Source: Boswellia sacra
Lineage: Eukaryota; Streptophyta; Magnoliopsida; Sapindales; Burseraceae
Length of the DNA: 64,000 bases
Direction: 5' to 3'
Assembly (NCBI GenBank): GCA_013180625.2
Contig: SNVD02014772.1
Coordinates: forward strand, 682,001-746,000
This document shows, in pieces, positions 34,306 to 44,027 of the stretch; positions within the stretch are counted from its first letter, which is position 1, and every line of letters begins with the position of its first letter. The position numbers and the translations under genes are program-made. Under the pieces are notes generated by a model. The model searched no databases and was not told the DNA's origin. It worked only from the letters and a program-made list of their open reading frames with translations.

Positions 34306-35297
34306 CTAGAGTCGAGAGTTGTAAAGGAGGACTTGTTGTCCGGGAGAAAAGGATTTCCTGAAAATTTGCTTGTCATGCCATGCCTTGGTCCTCTCATTGA
34401 AGATGACAACATTTTTATATGCTTCTTTGCGGAACTCCTCTAGTTCATTTATCTGCAATAGTCGTTTCTCACTAGCTACTTGTAAATCCATGTTTAGTTG
34501 CTTCATGGCCCAATAAGCTTTATGCTCTAGCTCAACCGGTAGAATGACAGGCCTTCCCAAAAACTAACCGGTAGGGAGACATTCCAATTGGTGTCTTGTA
34601 TGCAGTTCGATATGCCCATAATGCATTATCCAACTTCCTTGCCCAATCTTTTCTTAAGTTAGCAACTGTCTTCTCAAGAATTCTTTTAACCTCATGATTA
34701 GAGATTTTCGCTTGGCCATTGGTTTGTGGATGGTACGCAAGAGCTTTCCTATGATTCACACCATATTTAGACAAAAGGGTTGCAAATTGTTTATTGCAGA
34801 AGTGTGTGCCTTCGTTGCTTATAATGGCCCTTGGCGTACCCAATCTTATAAAAACATGTTTTCTTAGGAAATTAAGCACCATCTTACCATCATTGGTTGG
34901 TATTGCAACGACCTCTGCCCATTTTGACACATAGTCCACTGCCAATAGGATGTATTTGTTGTTGTAAAAAGATGGGAGTGGTCCTATGAAGTCTATGCCC
35001 TCTACATCGAACAACTCTACTTTTAGCATAGTTTTCAAGGGCATTTCATTCCGTCTAGAAACATTGCCTGTTCTTTGACATCTATCATAGTTGGCAATGA
35101 ATGTATGAGCATCCTTAAATAAAGTAGGCCAAAAGAACCTCGATTGTAGAACTTTGGCTGCTGTCCTCTATTCTCTGAAGTGACCTCCACACTCTAGTGC
35201 ATGACAATGCTTTAAGATGTTTTGCATTTCTTCTTTCAGTATATATCTCCTTATTACTTGATCTGCACAATAGCGATATAAGATAGGATCGTCCCAA
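34306..35297 (-). pseudogene. Element A integrase
   Basis: The minus strand holds the zinc-binding region (GGHF-type segment around 35115-35200, with a CQRTG block near 35075) and the catalytic core from GIDFIGPLP (about 34990) to the C-terminal GxxVLLYNSRL segment. The first catalytic Asp is present in GIDFIGP. The second position is Asn (codon 34816-34814, in the ISNEGTHFC context). The third position is Lys instead of Glu (codon 34708-34706, in GQAKISN). With two of three catalytic residues changed, the enzyme cannot work. Frame breaks lie near 35045-35110 and 34530-34560. Confidence 0.88.
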
Positions 35298-35332
35298 TAA
35301 TAGTGCTTTACATTAGAAAAGAATTTCCTTTT

Positions 35333-35713
35333 CTATTGATGAGTAAGGCCTGGTTGGATGATATTTGCTGCAAGAAAGTTTACAAAATCTGTAAACCATG
35401 GAACGGTTTGGTAAAAAGATACAACAAACAGTTGCTCATCTGAAAAGTGATCATCAATAGGTTGTATGTGTCCTTCTTGTTCTTCCGGTAGCTCTAACCG
35501 TGAAAGATGACCGGCCACCAAATTCTCTGTGCCTTTCTTGTCTCTAATCTCTAGGTCAAACTTTTGAAGTAGTAGCACCCATCGAATGAGCCTAGGCTTT
35601 GCATATTTCTTGGTCATGAGGTATTTAATGGCTGAGTGGTCAGTGTACACAATCACCTTATTACCAATCAAATATGGCCGAAATTTATTGGAAGCAAATA
35701 CTACGGCAAGCAA
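35333..35713 (-). pseudogene. Element A RNase H domain
   Basis: The frame reads through the gypsy RNase H region: [27 protein letters not shown] and the [14 protein letters not shown] segment that normally has the catalytic Asp (D-x-L-S-R) and here reads VAGHLSRL. It lies between RT and integrase in the usual Ty3/gypsy order. The upstream part (35720-36000) is recognisable but interrupted. Confidence 0.85.
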
Positions 35714-35999
35714 CTCTTTTTCAGTTGTGGCGTAATTGAGTTGAGTATCATTGAGGGTGCGACTTGCATAGTAAATGGCATGAAAAACTTTGTTTTGTCA
35801 CTATCTAAGTACTGCACCTACTGTATAGTCACTTGCATCACACATTAGTTCGAACGGTAATTCCTAATCCAGTGCTACCCTAATAGGGGCTATAACCAAC
35901 TTCTTCTTTAGAGTTTCAAATGCCTGCACATAGTTGCTACCAAACACAAATGGGTTATTTTGCACAAGTAAATTCGAAAGCGGTTTGAAAATCTTGGAG

Positions 36000-37272
36000 A
36001 AATCCTTAATAAACCTCCTATAGAAAGCCGCATGTCCTAAAAAGGTTCTAATCCCTTTTATTGATGTTGGTGGTGGCAGTTTTTCAATTGTTTATATTTA
36101 GCCCTATCTACCTCAATTTCCATAGATGATATCTTGTGGCCTAGGACTATCCCTTCCTTAACCATGAACTGACATTTTTCCCAATTGAAAACCAGGTTAG
36201 TTTTCTCACCTCTTTTAAGCACAAACCTTAAGTTATTTAGGCATTAATCAAATGTTATTCCAAAAACTGAAAAATCATCCATGAACACTTCAATGTTTTT
36301 CTCAATCATATCAGAAAATATGACCATCATACATCTTTGAAATGTGGCTAGGGCATTACACAACCCAAAGGGCATCCTTCTAAAAGCAAATGTACCATAG
36401 GGGCAAGTAAATGTGGTTTTCTCTTGGTCTTTAGGTGTTACGGCAATTTGATTGTATCCGAAGTAGCCATCCAAGAAATAATAAAATTCATGTCCAGCCA
36501 ACCTATCTAGCATTTGATCAACAAAAGGTAGAGGGAAGTGGTCCTTCTTAGTGACTTTGTTCAATTTCCTATAGTCTATGGAAATTCGCCACTCGGTAAC
36601 CATGCCGGCTAGAATCAATTCATTATTTCATTCTTTACTACAGTCATCCCTCCCTTTTTAAGTATAACCTGAACTAGGCTCACCCATGAGCTGTCTGATA
36701 TAGGGTAAATTATCCCTGCATCTAACCACTTTAAGACCTCAACTCTGACTACCGCTTTCATGGTTGGATTTAGTCTTTTTTGTGCATCTATTGATGCAGT
36801 TCTCTTCCATGAGAATTCTGTGCATGCACATTGAAGGACTAATTCCTCTCAAGTCAGAGATAGACCACCCTATAGCCATTTTATGTTCTTTTAACACCCT
36901 TAACAGTTTTTCTTCCTCTACACTAGTCAAACTTGATGGTATAATAACTGGAAGTGTGGATGACTCCCCAAGATAGGCATATTTAAGATGACTAGGTACT
37001 TGTTTTAATTTAAGGGCTGGTGGTTTTTTAATTGAATGTAATAGTCTGCTAGGTCCTTGTCCTAATAGCTTATAATATTTCCTATTATTTGGCCTAACAT
37101 AATCCATCCAATTTATATACTTAACTACTTCACAATTATCAAACTCATCCAGCAATTTAGAACATGTCAAGCTAGTTTCTAATGCATCCAAAGATAGATT
37201 TTTGTGTTTTAATACCATAGATCTCACCTCATCGATTTGAAAGCAATTTTCAATGTCATCCGGATATTTCAT
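36000..37272 (-). pseudogene. Element A reverse transcriptase
   Basis: From 37272 comes the linker with SHLKYAYLGESSTLPVII and the SLT...LRVLKEHKMAIGWS segment typical of Athila pol. The RT fingers and palm are at 36618-36244, including DYRKLNKVTKKDHFPLPF, TCPYGTFAFRRMPFGL and the FMDDFSVFG catalytic box. The thumb continues in another frame to about 36000. At least one stop or shift lies between 36739 and 36618, and another after 36244. Confidence 0.87.
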
Positions 37273-37289
37273 AGCATTAAAAACATTAA

Positions 37290-37880
37290 ATATTTATCTC
37301 TTCTTCTTGAACATGCAGCCTTAACTCATCCTTTTGGACATCAATCAATGCCCTACCACTTGCTAAAAATGGTCTGCCCAAGATGATTGGTATCTCCTTG
37401 TCCTTTTCCATGTCAAGCACAATGAAATCTACTGGGAAGATGAACTTATCTACCTTAACCTGCACATCTTCAATTACTCCTCTTGGATGTTTGATGGATC
37501 TATCGGCTAGCTACAAAGAAACCATAGTAGGACGTGCTTCACCTAGGCCAGGCTTTCTAAAAATAGATAAGGGTATTAGATTTATGCTTGCACCTAAATC
37601 ACACAATGCATTAGTAAATAAAGAGTCACCAATAAAGCAAGGAATAGAAAAAGTCCATGGATCCTTAAGCTATGGTGGCAGCTTTTTTTGCAATATGGCA
37701 TTGCACACTTCGTTAAGGCAACAATCTCATAATCTTCTAGCTTTTGCTTTTTGGACAGTGTGTCTTTCATGAATTTGACATAGCTAGGCATTTGCTCCAA
37801 GGCTTGCACGGAAGGTATATTGATGTGGAGCTTTTTGAAGACCTCCAAGAATCTAGAGAATTGCTTATCTAGCTTACTCT
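37290..37880 (-). pseudogene. Element A protease region
   Basis: Minus-strand frames give DLGASINLIPLSIF around 37560-37610 (protease active site in its DLG form) and, downstream, IPIILGRPFLASGRALIDV near 37335-37390. The segment upstream (LHINIPSVQALEQMPSYVKFMKD) is the conserved pre-protease block of Athila polyproteins. Single-base shifts separate these pieces. Confidence 0.83.
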
Positions 37881-37881
37881 T

Positions 37882-39360
37882 TTATAGCTGTTGAGGAAAA
37901 GAGACTTTAGGAATTGGTTCTGCAGTATGCAATGGTGTGTTTTGAACCTTGCCTTCATTAGTTTTCATTGTTGGCATGGGGGTGATGACTAGTTCTTCTT
38001 CTTCCTTCTGTTTATACTTTTCAACCTTCTTTGGCTCTCCAAACTCTTTACCACTCCTCAAAGTAATATCTTTGTAGTGCTCTTTTGGATTTTCTTCGGT
38101 AGTGCTAGGTAGGTTATTTTGTAGTCTTCCACCGACAATATTGGCCAACTGACTTACTTGAGTCTCTAGACTTCTAATTTGAGCTGATTGGTTTTGGAAG
38201 TTGTTATTTGTTTCAGCCAAGAACTGGTCAGTTCTTTTTCATGAAGCTTGTTGTGGTTGTTGTTAATTGGGTCAAAGCTTCTTCTAAAGATGGTTTCTTT
38301 TCTAATTAAGCTGTTTGTTGAGGAGGTTTCATAGTGTTTTGGTTGCACCAAGAGAAGTTTGGATGATTTATCTAACCTAGTTTGTAGGTGTTACTATAAG
38401 GGTTATTCTTAGGACAGTTGTAATAAACATAATTAGCTTCCTCATACTGTCCTTGGAATAGGTTCCCTTCTTCACACCCCTCAGTAGGATGATTTTCTTG
38501 ACAATGCTCACATACAACTGGTGGAACATGTTTGCCATTGGTTGCCATAGTATGATTTTGGAGTTGCATAGTCAACGCAACCATTTGTGCTTTCAAAGAG
38601 TCAATTTCATCAAGATTGTAAAGTCAAGCTAGTTTTTTGGATGTAGCTCTCTCACCATTCCATTGAAAGTTGTTCATTGCCATCTCCTCAATCAAGTCAT
38701 ATGCTTCATCTTGCGTTTTCTTCATAAAAGCTCCTCCAAAAGATGCACATATTAAAGTTCTTGTTGAGTGTCATATTCCCTTGTAAAAGGTTTGCACTTG
38801 TATCCATTTGGCTAGGCCATGATGAGGACACTTTCTAAGCAGCTCTTTGAACCTCTCGCATGCATCATATAGAGATTCTCCCTCATATTGTGTAAAGTTG
38901 GAGATCTCCATTCTTAGCTTGACTGTCTTTGATGGTGGAAAAAATTTAGCAAGAAATTTATGGGAAATTTAGCAAGAAATTTATGGGTTAACTCCTCCCA
39001 AGTAGTGATAGAATCTGCAGGCAAAGAATTCAACCAACTCTTAGTTCTATCTTTTAATAAGAAAGGAAATAAACGCAGTCTAATAGAATTATCCGAAACT
39101 CCATTGAGCTTAAATGTTTCACAAATTTCAATAAATTTAGTAATATGAGCATTAAGATCTTCATTAGGTAGTCCACAAAATGCAGATGATTAAATCATTT
39201 GAAGAATAGCTGGTGTAATCTCAAAATTTTTTTGCTTGAATGGCTGGCTTTCTTATAGCTTGATGAATTCCCGTCATCGTAAGGAGCATGTAATCCATAA
39301 GTCTTGGATTAGTTGAGACTATAGTTGTTTCTCCGTTTCCTTCCATATTGTCAGCCATCA
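37882..39360 (-). pseudogene. Element A gag
   Basis: The start MADNMEGNGE lies near 39358. Pieces of the retrotransposon gag domain follow around 38800-39170 (NGVSDNSIRLRLFPFLLKDRTKSWLNSLP can be read with frame changes). A zinc-knuckle C-x2-C-x3-H-x4-C (CEHCQENHPTEGC) lies near 38500. A 22-bp direct duplication at about 38941-38985 and several shifts break the frame. Confidence 0.83.
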
Positions 39361-39563
39361 CGTTTGTTTGTTTGAATTTTTTGCGCTTTTCCTTTCTATT
39401 CTTTTGACATGTTCTTTCTATCTCGAAATCCAAAGGAAATAGGTCATTGTCTCCAAACTTTCGCATGCAAATAGCAATATCAAACAAAGCAAACTATAAG
39501 TAAAAACTGAGAATAAAATTCAAAGTAAAATCAAGTTATTTAGTCTAATATTAATAAAATCAA

Positions 39564-39581
39564 TCCCCGGCAACGGTGCCA
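39564..39581 (-). promoter_or_regulatory. Primer-binding site of element A (tRNA-Asp type)
   Basis: The minus strand reads TGGCACCGTTGCCGGGGA, complementary to the 3' end of plant tRNA-Asp apart from one base. It sits six bases from the 5' LTR. This primer choice is characteristic of Athila elements. Confidence 0.88.
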
Positions 39582-39587
39582 AAAACT

Positions 39588-40928
39588 TGTTATGAAAAAT
39601 CCGCAAGTATACAAAATCGAGCAAGTAATATAATGATGAGTGAATTATCATTCTCACGAGGATTGGTTATTAACTACTAAACTTAATCTAACTATGATTT
39701 TATTTGAATAATCAAAGTAAGTATTGAATTTAAAGTAATTAACTAACTAATTAACTGAATTTAACTACTAAGGAAAGAAATAAGATTCAAACTGAATTAA
39801 GATAAAATCAATGGTATTAAACTCTAGGGTATCAGGTTTCACCTATGCTATCCATTCTGTTACTCAATCCAATTTAATTAATGTTTATCAACCTTGTTGC
39901 CAACCAATTTCTCTAAGATATTTGTTATTCTTTTTCAAGCAATAACAATGTATAATTATAGAGAGAATCACATGCCTATCTCATCTAATAGCCTATAATT
40001 ATCATTTAAATACAAGAAATCAAATAGGGTTACACAAATCACAATTATATTTCTATCTCATGTGACTTTATGGTAAATTATTCAAGGGCTAAATATAAAA
40101 TTAACTTTTCAGTCTAACTTATATCTCAAATCATGCAAAAGTTGGCCGGACCATCGCAGGCATTAAACACATGAACAACTTACTCAACAAGAAATTGAAT
40201 AAATATTAATATTTTGAATTGAAATAATAGAGTATCAAGCTTGGCTACATCCTAACCCTAGAAAAAGGGATTTAATTCATAATGTAAAGAAAAATAACAT
40301 AAAAAAAATCGAATAGCATTCATAGATTACAATGAATGAAGAAAACTTAGGGAATTTGAAGATTCCTTGATGATTCTCCTTGAATTGAGCTTGCAAGGGT
40401 TGTGGATCGCTTCCTTGCCTCCTAAGTACCTCTAATGACGCCTCTGCTACTTTAAAGAAGACCTAAAATACGCCTATTTATATTCTACCAAAGAAAGAAG
40501 TCGAATCCGAGCTGAAAGAGAAATCTTAAAAATTTTCAGAATTGACCTTGCGCAGGAGCGCAGATACAATGGCGTAGGAGCACCAACTCTCTGGTTTACA
40601 CGGCTTATTGTTCATGGTCTCACGCCGCCACGCCGACTGGCTGGCGCGGGAGTGCCAAGTCTCTGATTTGGAATCTATTTTAATGCATTTCGCGCTGCTG
40701 CGCCAACTGCTTTGTGCAATAGCGTCATCCTTCTGTTTTGGTGATCCAGACTTTTCCTCTTTTTGGCCTGATTTGTCCCAATTTTGATGTGCTTTATTAG
40801 GAATCAAACTCCATCCCAAAGACTCTACATTTAACTAAAATAGCACATTATTTTCTCCTTATTTTACTCAAAAACTAATCAAAAGTTAAATTTAAGAATA
40901 TTAAATTACTAAATAAAATTCACTAACA
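39588..40928 (-). repeat. Element A LTR (5' LTR in element orientation)
   Basis: This is the partner of 18525-19860. It starts TGTTATG, ends CTAACA and adjoins the ATTGT target duplication at 40929-40933. It carries the same three GCGCA-type motif blocks (about 40545-40730) as the other LTR, with independent substitutions. Confidence 0.93.
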
Positions 40929-41640
40929 ATTGTGAGTATTTAAAAACACATTCTTTTTCTAATCTTTTTTAATTTATTAATATTATATATAGCTAGTTGC
41001 CTTAATATTATTTTAATTTTCCCTATCTTCCTCTCAGATAGCTCCAAATTCCCCTGTAGACTATTTAGGAGTGTCTCTGTAGAAAGCTTCCATGCCTAAC
41101 GAAAGTTTAATCCCTGCCTACTTGACCATCTTCTTGTTGCAATGTATCAAATGGAATTGAAGATTTATTGAATAGAAAAGTTGATCTATTTGTAAGTGAA
41201 TTTTAGTGTTCGATCAAGGATTCAAGATTGTTCTTTTGGTTGACAATAATCTGTTTTGTCTTTTTTTCATTATTTGTTTGGTTATTTTTATTTTTTTTTT
41301 AGTATTGTTTCAATTTCATATAGAAAATTAATTATCTTATAAAAGAAAGCAAGTAATCAGTAAATATAAAGGAAAAAAAGCTAAAAAGTTTTATTAGGCT
41401 TGAGCCCAAAATATGTGAATAGCCATTTTCCAAAATCTGTAAATAGCCATTTTAGACAAAAGCCCAACCCACATAACCCGATGCTACCTGACTGACCCGA
41501 ATTGAGGAAGCCTGAGTCGGTTCTAGCAATTAATGTACCCGACGTTGGATATAAATCTGTATTACCCGAACCTGACTCGAGTTTATGTGAACGGGTGCAA
41601 ATCCGATCCGACCTGATAAATGTCCACCCCTAGAGTTGAA

Positions 41641-41830
41641 TAATGATGAGAGAGGAAAGAAAAAAAAATAATAATAATATAGGAAAGAAAAAAGAAATAT
41701 TAAAAAGAAAATAAAAAAGATTCTTTATAAATATATTGTAATTGACACATTATCATATTTGAATAATTGATTTTTATTTATATAATAATAAATATATAAT
41801 ATAAAAAAAAGTGTAATTTTAAAAGTTTGC
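41641..41830. repeat. Right part of the interrupted AT-rich repeat (hAT target)
   Basis: It begins TAATGATGAGAG, which directly follows the eight target bases in the uninterrupted relative at about 5.18 kb (reverse complement TAATGATGAAAG). It continues through the AAAGATTCTT and TTGACA blocks. Confidence 0.65.
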
Positions 41831-42595
41831 TGATACTTTCTCTAATAATAATGCGGTGGACAATCCAAGTAAGCCCGTGAGAGGGGTGTAGTCTTGCACT
41901 GTTTATCTGAAGAGGCGCCTAAGGCTGCGACTTTCCAATCGATTAAAAATAGTGCTAAATGCACTCTCCTTTTCTCTCACTCGTTACAAATTTACTTCGA
42001 TTTCAAAATAGGAACGGGGTTTTTACAGTAATTAAGCGGGGTTTATCTAGTATAACCCGAAAGGCATGCTGATTGCAGAGTCTGGTACCACGTTAATAAG
42101 TATTTTAGGCCTGGAGTTGGATTGGGCGTCAAGAGCTCTCTGGAGCCGAATTATATATATATATATAATCAAATAACAATAATTAAAAATAAGAGGGCAT
42201 ATAAATTGTTTCTTAAATGTTGAATTTCTGAGTATAAATCTCTAAGATCTTGCTGTAATATAAATATCACAAATTTGAATTGATAAAAAAATCTTCATTA
42301 TTGTAAATAAGAGAAATGATAAATATTATAATTACATCATCCAAACCTAAAGTTGATTAAAAATTTTACAAGAAGTTTTGTAATTAAGTGAACACTTTAA
42401 CCATAAGAAGCATGGGATGCTTCCTTTAAAAGATGAGTCCAAACCCACATGTATTAAGGCGACAAGCACAACACAGCAAATCTGCAGATCAACATGAGCA
42501 ATGTGGCAACAGACTTCCCTTCTTTAAAAGCCACCTCATTTTCTAACTTCGTGTTATTTGTTTATATCTCCAATAACCCAATTGAAACTTGTTTC
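41831..42595. other. Intergenic spacer upstream of the oleosin gene
   Basis: There is no gene. It contains a short (AT)n run at about 42152-42170 and mixed AT-rich sequence. The last 300 bases are likely part of the oleosin promoter. Confidence 0.5.
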
Positions 42596-42596
42596 T

Positions 42597-42667
42597 CATG
42601 CAAAGCCTCTAGTCACCATGCACACTTACGTGTCACCCTTTTGCACCATCTCTCCTTTCTATAAAAC
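42597..42667 (+). promoter_or_regulatory. Oleosin promoter: RY, ABRE-like and TATA elements
   Basis: Two RY core motifs (CATGCA at 42597-42602 and 42617-42622) flank the approach to an ABRE-like TACGTGTC (42627-42634). A TATA box CTATAAAAC follows at 42659-42667, about 90 bases before the start codon. RY and ABRE pairs are the usual targets of B3 and bZIP seed-maturation regulators (ABI3/FUS3 and ABI5 types). Seed-specific, ABA-responsive expression is inferred. Confidence 0.75.
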
Positions 42668-42756
42668 AAACCCACTCGTCTTCCCTTATACTCATCTCTA
42701 TTTCTCTCTCTTTTCACCCATAAACAAGCTGAAAATAACTTTCTTTATCATCATCA

Positions 42757-43257
42757 ATGGCTGATCGTGATCGGGACCGTCCACAACCGCACCAACTTCA
42801 AGTGCACCCACAGCAACGTTATGATGCTGGTGCCAAGTCACTCATGCCGAAACGAGGCCCTTCAGCAAGCCAAGTTATTGCAGTTCTCACACTGCTGCCC
42901 GTTGGTGGCACCTTGCTTCTACTAGCTGGTTTGACACTCGCTGGTTCTGTTATTGGGCTTTTAGTCGCGACGCCACTGTTTGTGATCTTCAGCCCAGTTC
43001 TGGTCCCGGCTGCTATAACAATTGGGCTCGCACTGGCTGGCTTTTTTGCCTCTGGGACCTTTGGGCTAACTGGCTTGACATCATTCTCTTGGGTCTTGAG
43101 CAACTTCCGGAAGGCCACTGGGTCGGTTCCAGAGATGGCAGATCAGGCAAAAAGACGAATGGCGGACATGGCGGGGTATGTGGGCCAGAAGACGAAGGAC
43201 GTGGGCCAGGAGATCCAGAGTAAGGCCCATGAAGTAGGGAAGACAGGGAGCCGGTAG
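42757..43257 (+). CDS. OLEO: Oleosin, oil-body structural protein
   Basis: This is a single-exon 166-residue protein. A hydrophilic N-terminus of about 35 residues ([15 protein letters not shown]) is followed by a central hydrophobic hairpin of about 72 residues. The proline knot lies in that hairpin, with P-x5-S-P-x3-P spacing in [15 protein letters not shown]. The C-terminal part is amphipathic (from about residue 118, with the [15 protein letters not shown] segment). Oleosins coat seed oil bodies, with the hairpin buried in the triacylglycerol core and the two arms on the surface, and control oil-body size. Length and organisation are those of a typical seed oleosin of the longer (H) type. 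The frame is intact with no anomalies. The start is the only Met giving a normal N-terminus and lies 90 bases after a TATA box. Confidence 0.97.
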   Translation: MADRDRDRPQPHQLQVHPQQRYDAGAKSLMPKRGPSASQVIAVLTLLPVGGTLLLLAGLTLAGSVIGLLVATPLFVIFSPVLVPAAITIGLALAGFFASGTFGLTGLTSFSWVLSNFRKATGSVPEMADQAKRRMADMAGYVGQKTKDVGQEIQSKAHEVGKTGSR

Positions 43258-44027
43258 AGGGAAGTTGGCGACTTCGAGAGTTTGGGACCCGATAGATGGA
43301 AATGAAGAAGAATAATGTGTAGTTCTTGCTAGGGTTTTAATGTTTCTTGGGTTGGTTTCGAAGATGCAAAGTAAGTTTGTGTTCGTAGTCGTAAGAGTCT
43401 ATCAATGTAGGCATTTGGCGTTCTGTATTGTGGTGGTGGGCTCCATTTGTTGAATTTAAATATGATATGTGCAATGTTTGTGTTCAATCAGATCTTCTGT
43501 TCAGTCTTTATAAATTCAAATTTACTTATGTAACATTGATTCGCATTAACAAATTTCTTTTGACAATGCCTATGAAATTCTGAAGTTGGTGGTAACCAAT
43601 TAACTTGGGTTAGCTTGCCAGTTCTTCGATGTGGCTCTCTAGACACTCTAATCGTTCTGCCCAAGCACTACATAAAAAAGCCTACGATAATTATTATAAT
43701 TGTCATGATTTTTTTTTTTTTCTCTGAAGCTGTTCTGCCGCTGTTGGTCCTTATCTGGGGCCTCTTCCACTGCCAGGCGACCCAGTCGTCCTTAACTTTG
43801 ATGATCATTAAAACGTTACATATTGACCCAGGCGTCTTTAACTTTGATGATCATTAAAACGTTACATATTGTCGCCTGAAAACGCGTGTTAGCTTTATGC
43901 AGGGAGATCAAAACGCACCTCAGAAAAAGAGGGAGAAAAAACTCTTCTCTAATTTTTTTTTTCCTTTTTTAATAATTTCTTAGCAGAAACATATCCAAAA
44001 TCTTTTGTTGGCCGACATTTGAGTAAA
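43258..44027. other. Oleosin 3' region and intergenic spacer
   Basis: It includes the oleosin 3'UTR (to about 43480). At 43791-43870 a 35-bp block ending AACGTTACATATTG is duplicated in tandem, bounded by the inverted 8-mers CAGGCGAC and GTCGCCTG. No further gene is seen. The short frames here are not supported. Confidence 0.6.

Larger units (their letters stand above)
18525..40928 (-). mobile_element. Athila-like Ty3/gypsy LTR retrotransposon (element A)
   Basis: Two LTRs of about 1.34 kb begin TGTTA and end TAACA. The 5-bp sequence ATTGT flanks the whole element (18520-18524 and 40929-40933). Genes run on the minus strand in the order gag, protease, reverse transcriptase, RNase H, integrase, then an additional env-position ORF. 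The primer-binding site (39564-39581) matches the 3' end of tRNA-Asp with one mismatch, as in Athila elements. Without the nested element B (7.2 kb) and the solo LTR (1.8 kb), element A is about 13.4 kb, in the Athila range. All ORFs carry stops or shifts, and two integrase catalytic residues are changed. Confidence 0.92.
17695..41632. mobile_element. hAT-like element split by a nested retrotransposon
   Basis: The ends are TAGGGGTGGGCATTT and, in reverse complement, TAGGGGTGGACATTT, typical of plant hAT elements. The flanking 8-mers GAGCTGAG (17687-17694) and GAGTTGAA (41633-41640) fit a decayed 8-bp target duplication. The related uninterrupted repeat at about 5.2 kb shows GAGTTAGG there. 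ACCCGA/TCGGGT hexamers cluster near both ends, like hAT subterminal transposase-binding repeats. The element's own sequence is only 17695-18524 and 40929-41632, about 1.5 kb, with no transposase, so it is non-autonomous. Everything between is a later LTR-element insertion. Confidence 0.8.

Noticed and set aside
42819..43118. A 99-codon minus-strand frame inside the oleosin gene
   Set aside because: It is the antisense shadow of a strongly supported coding exon and has no recognisable features.
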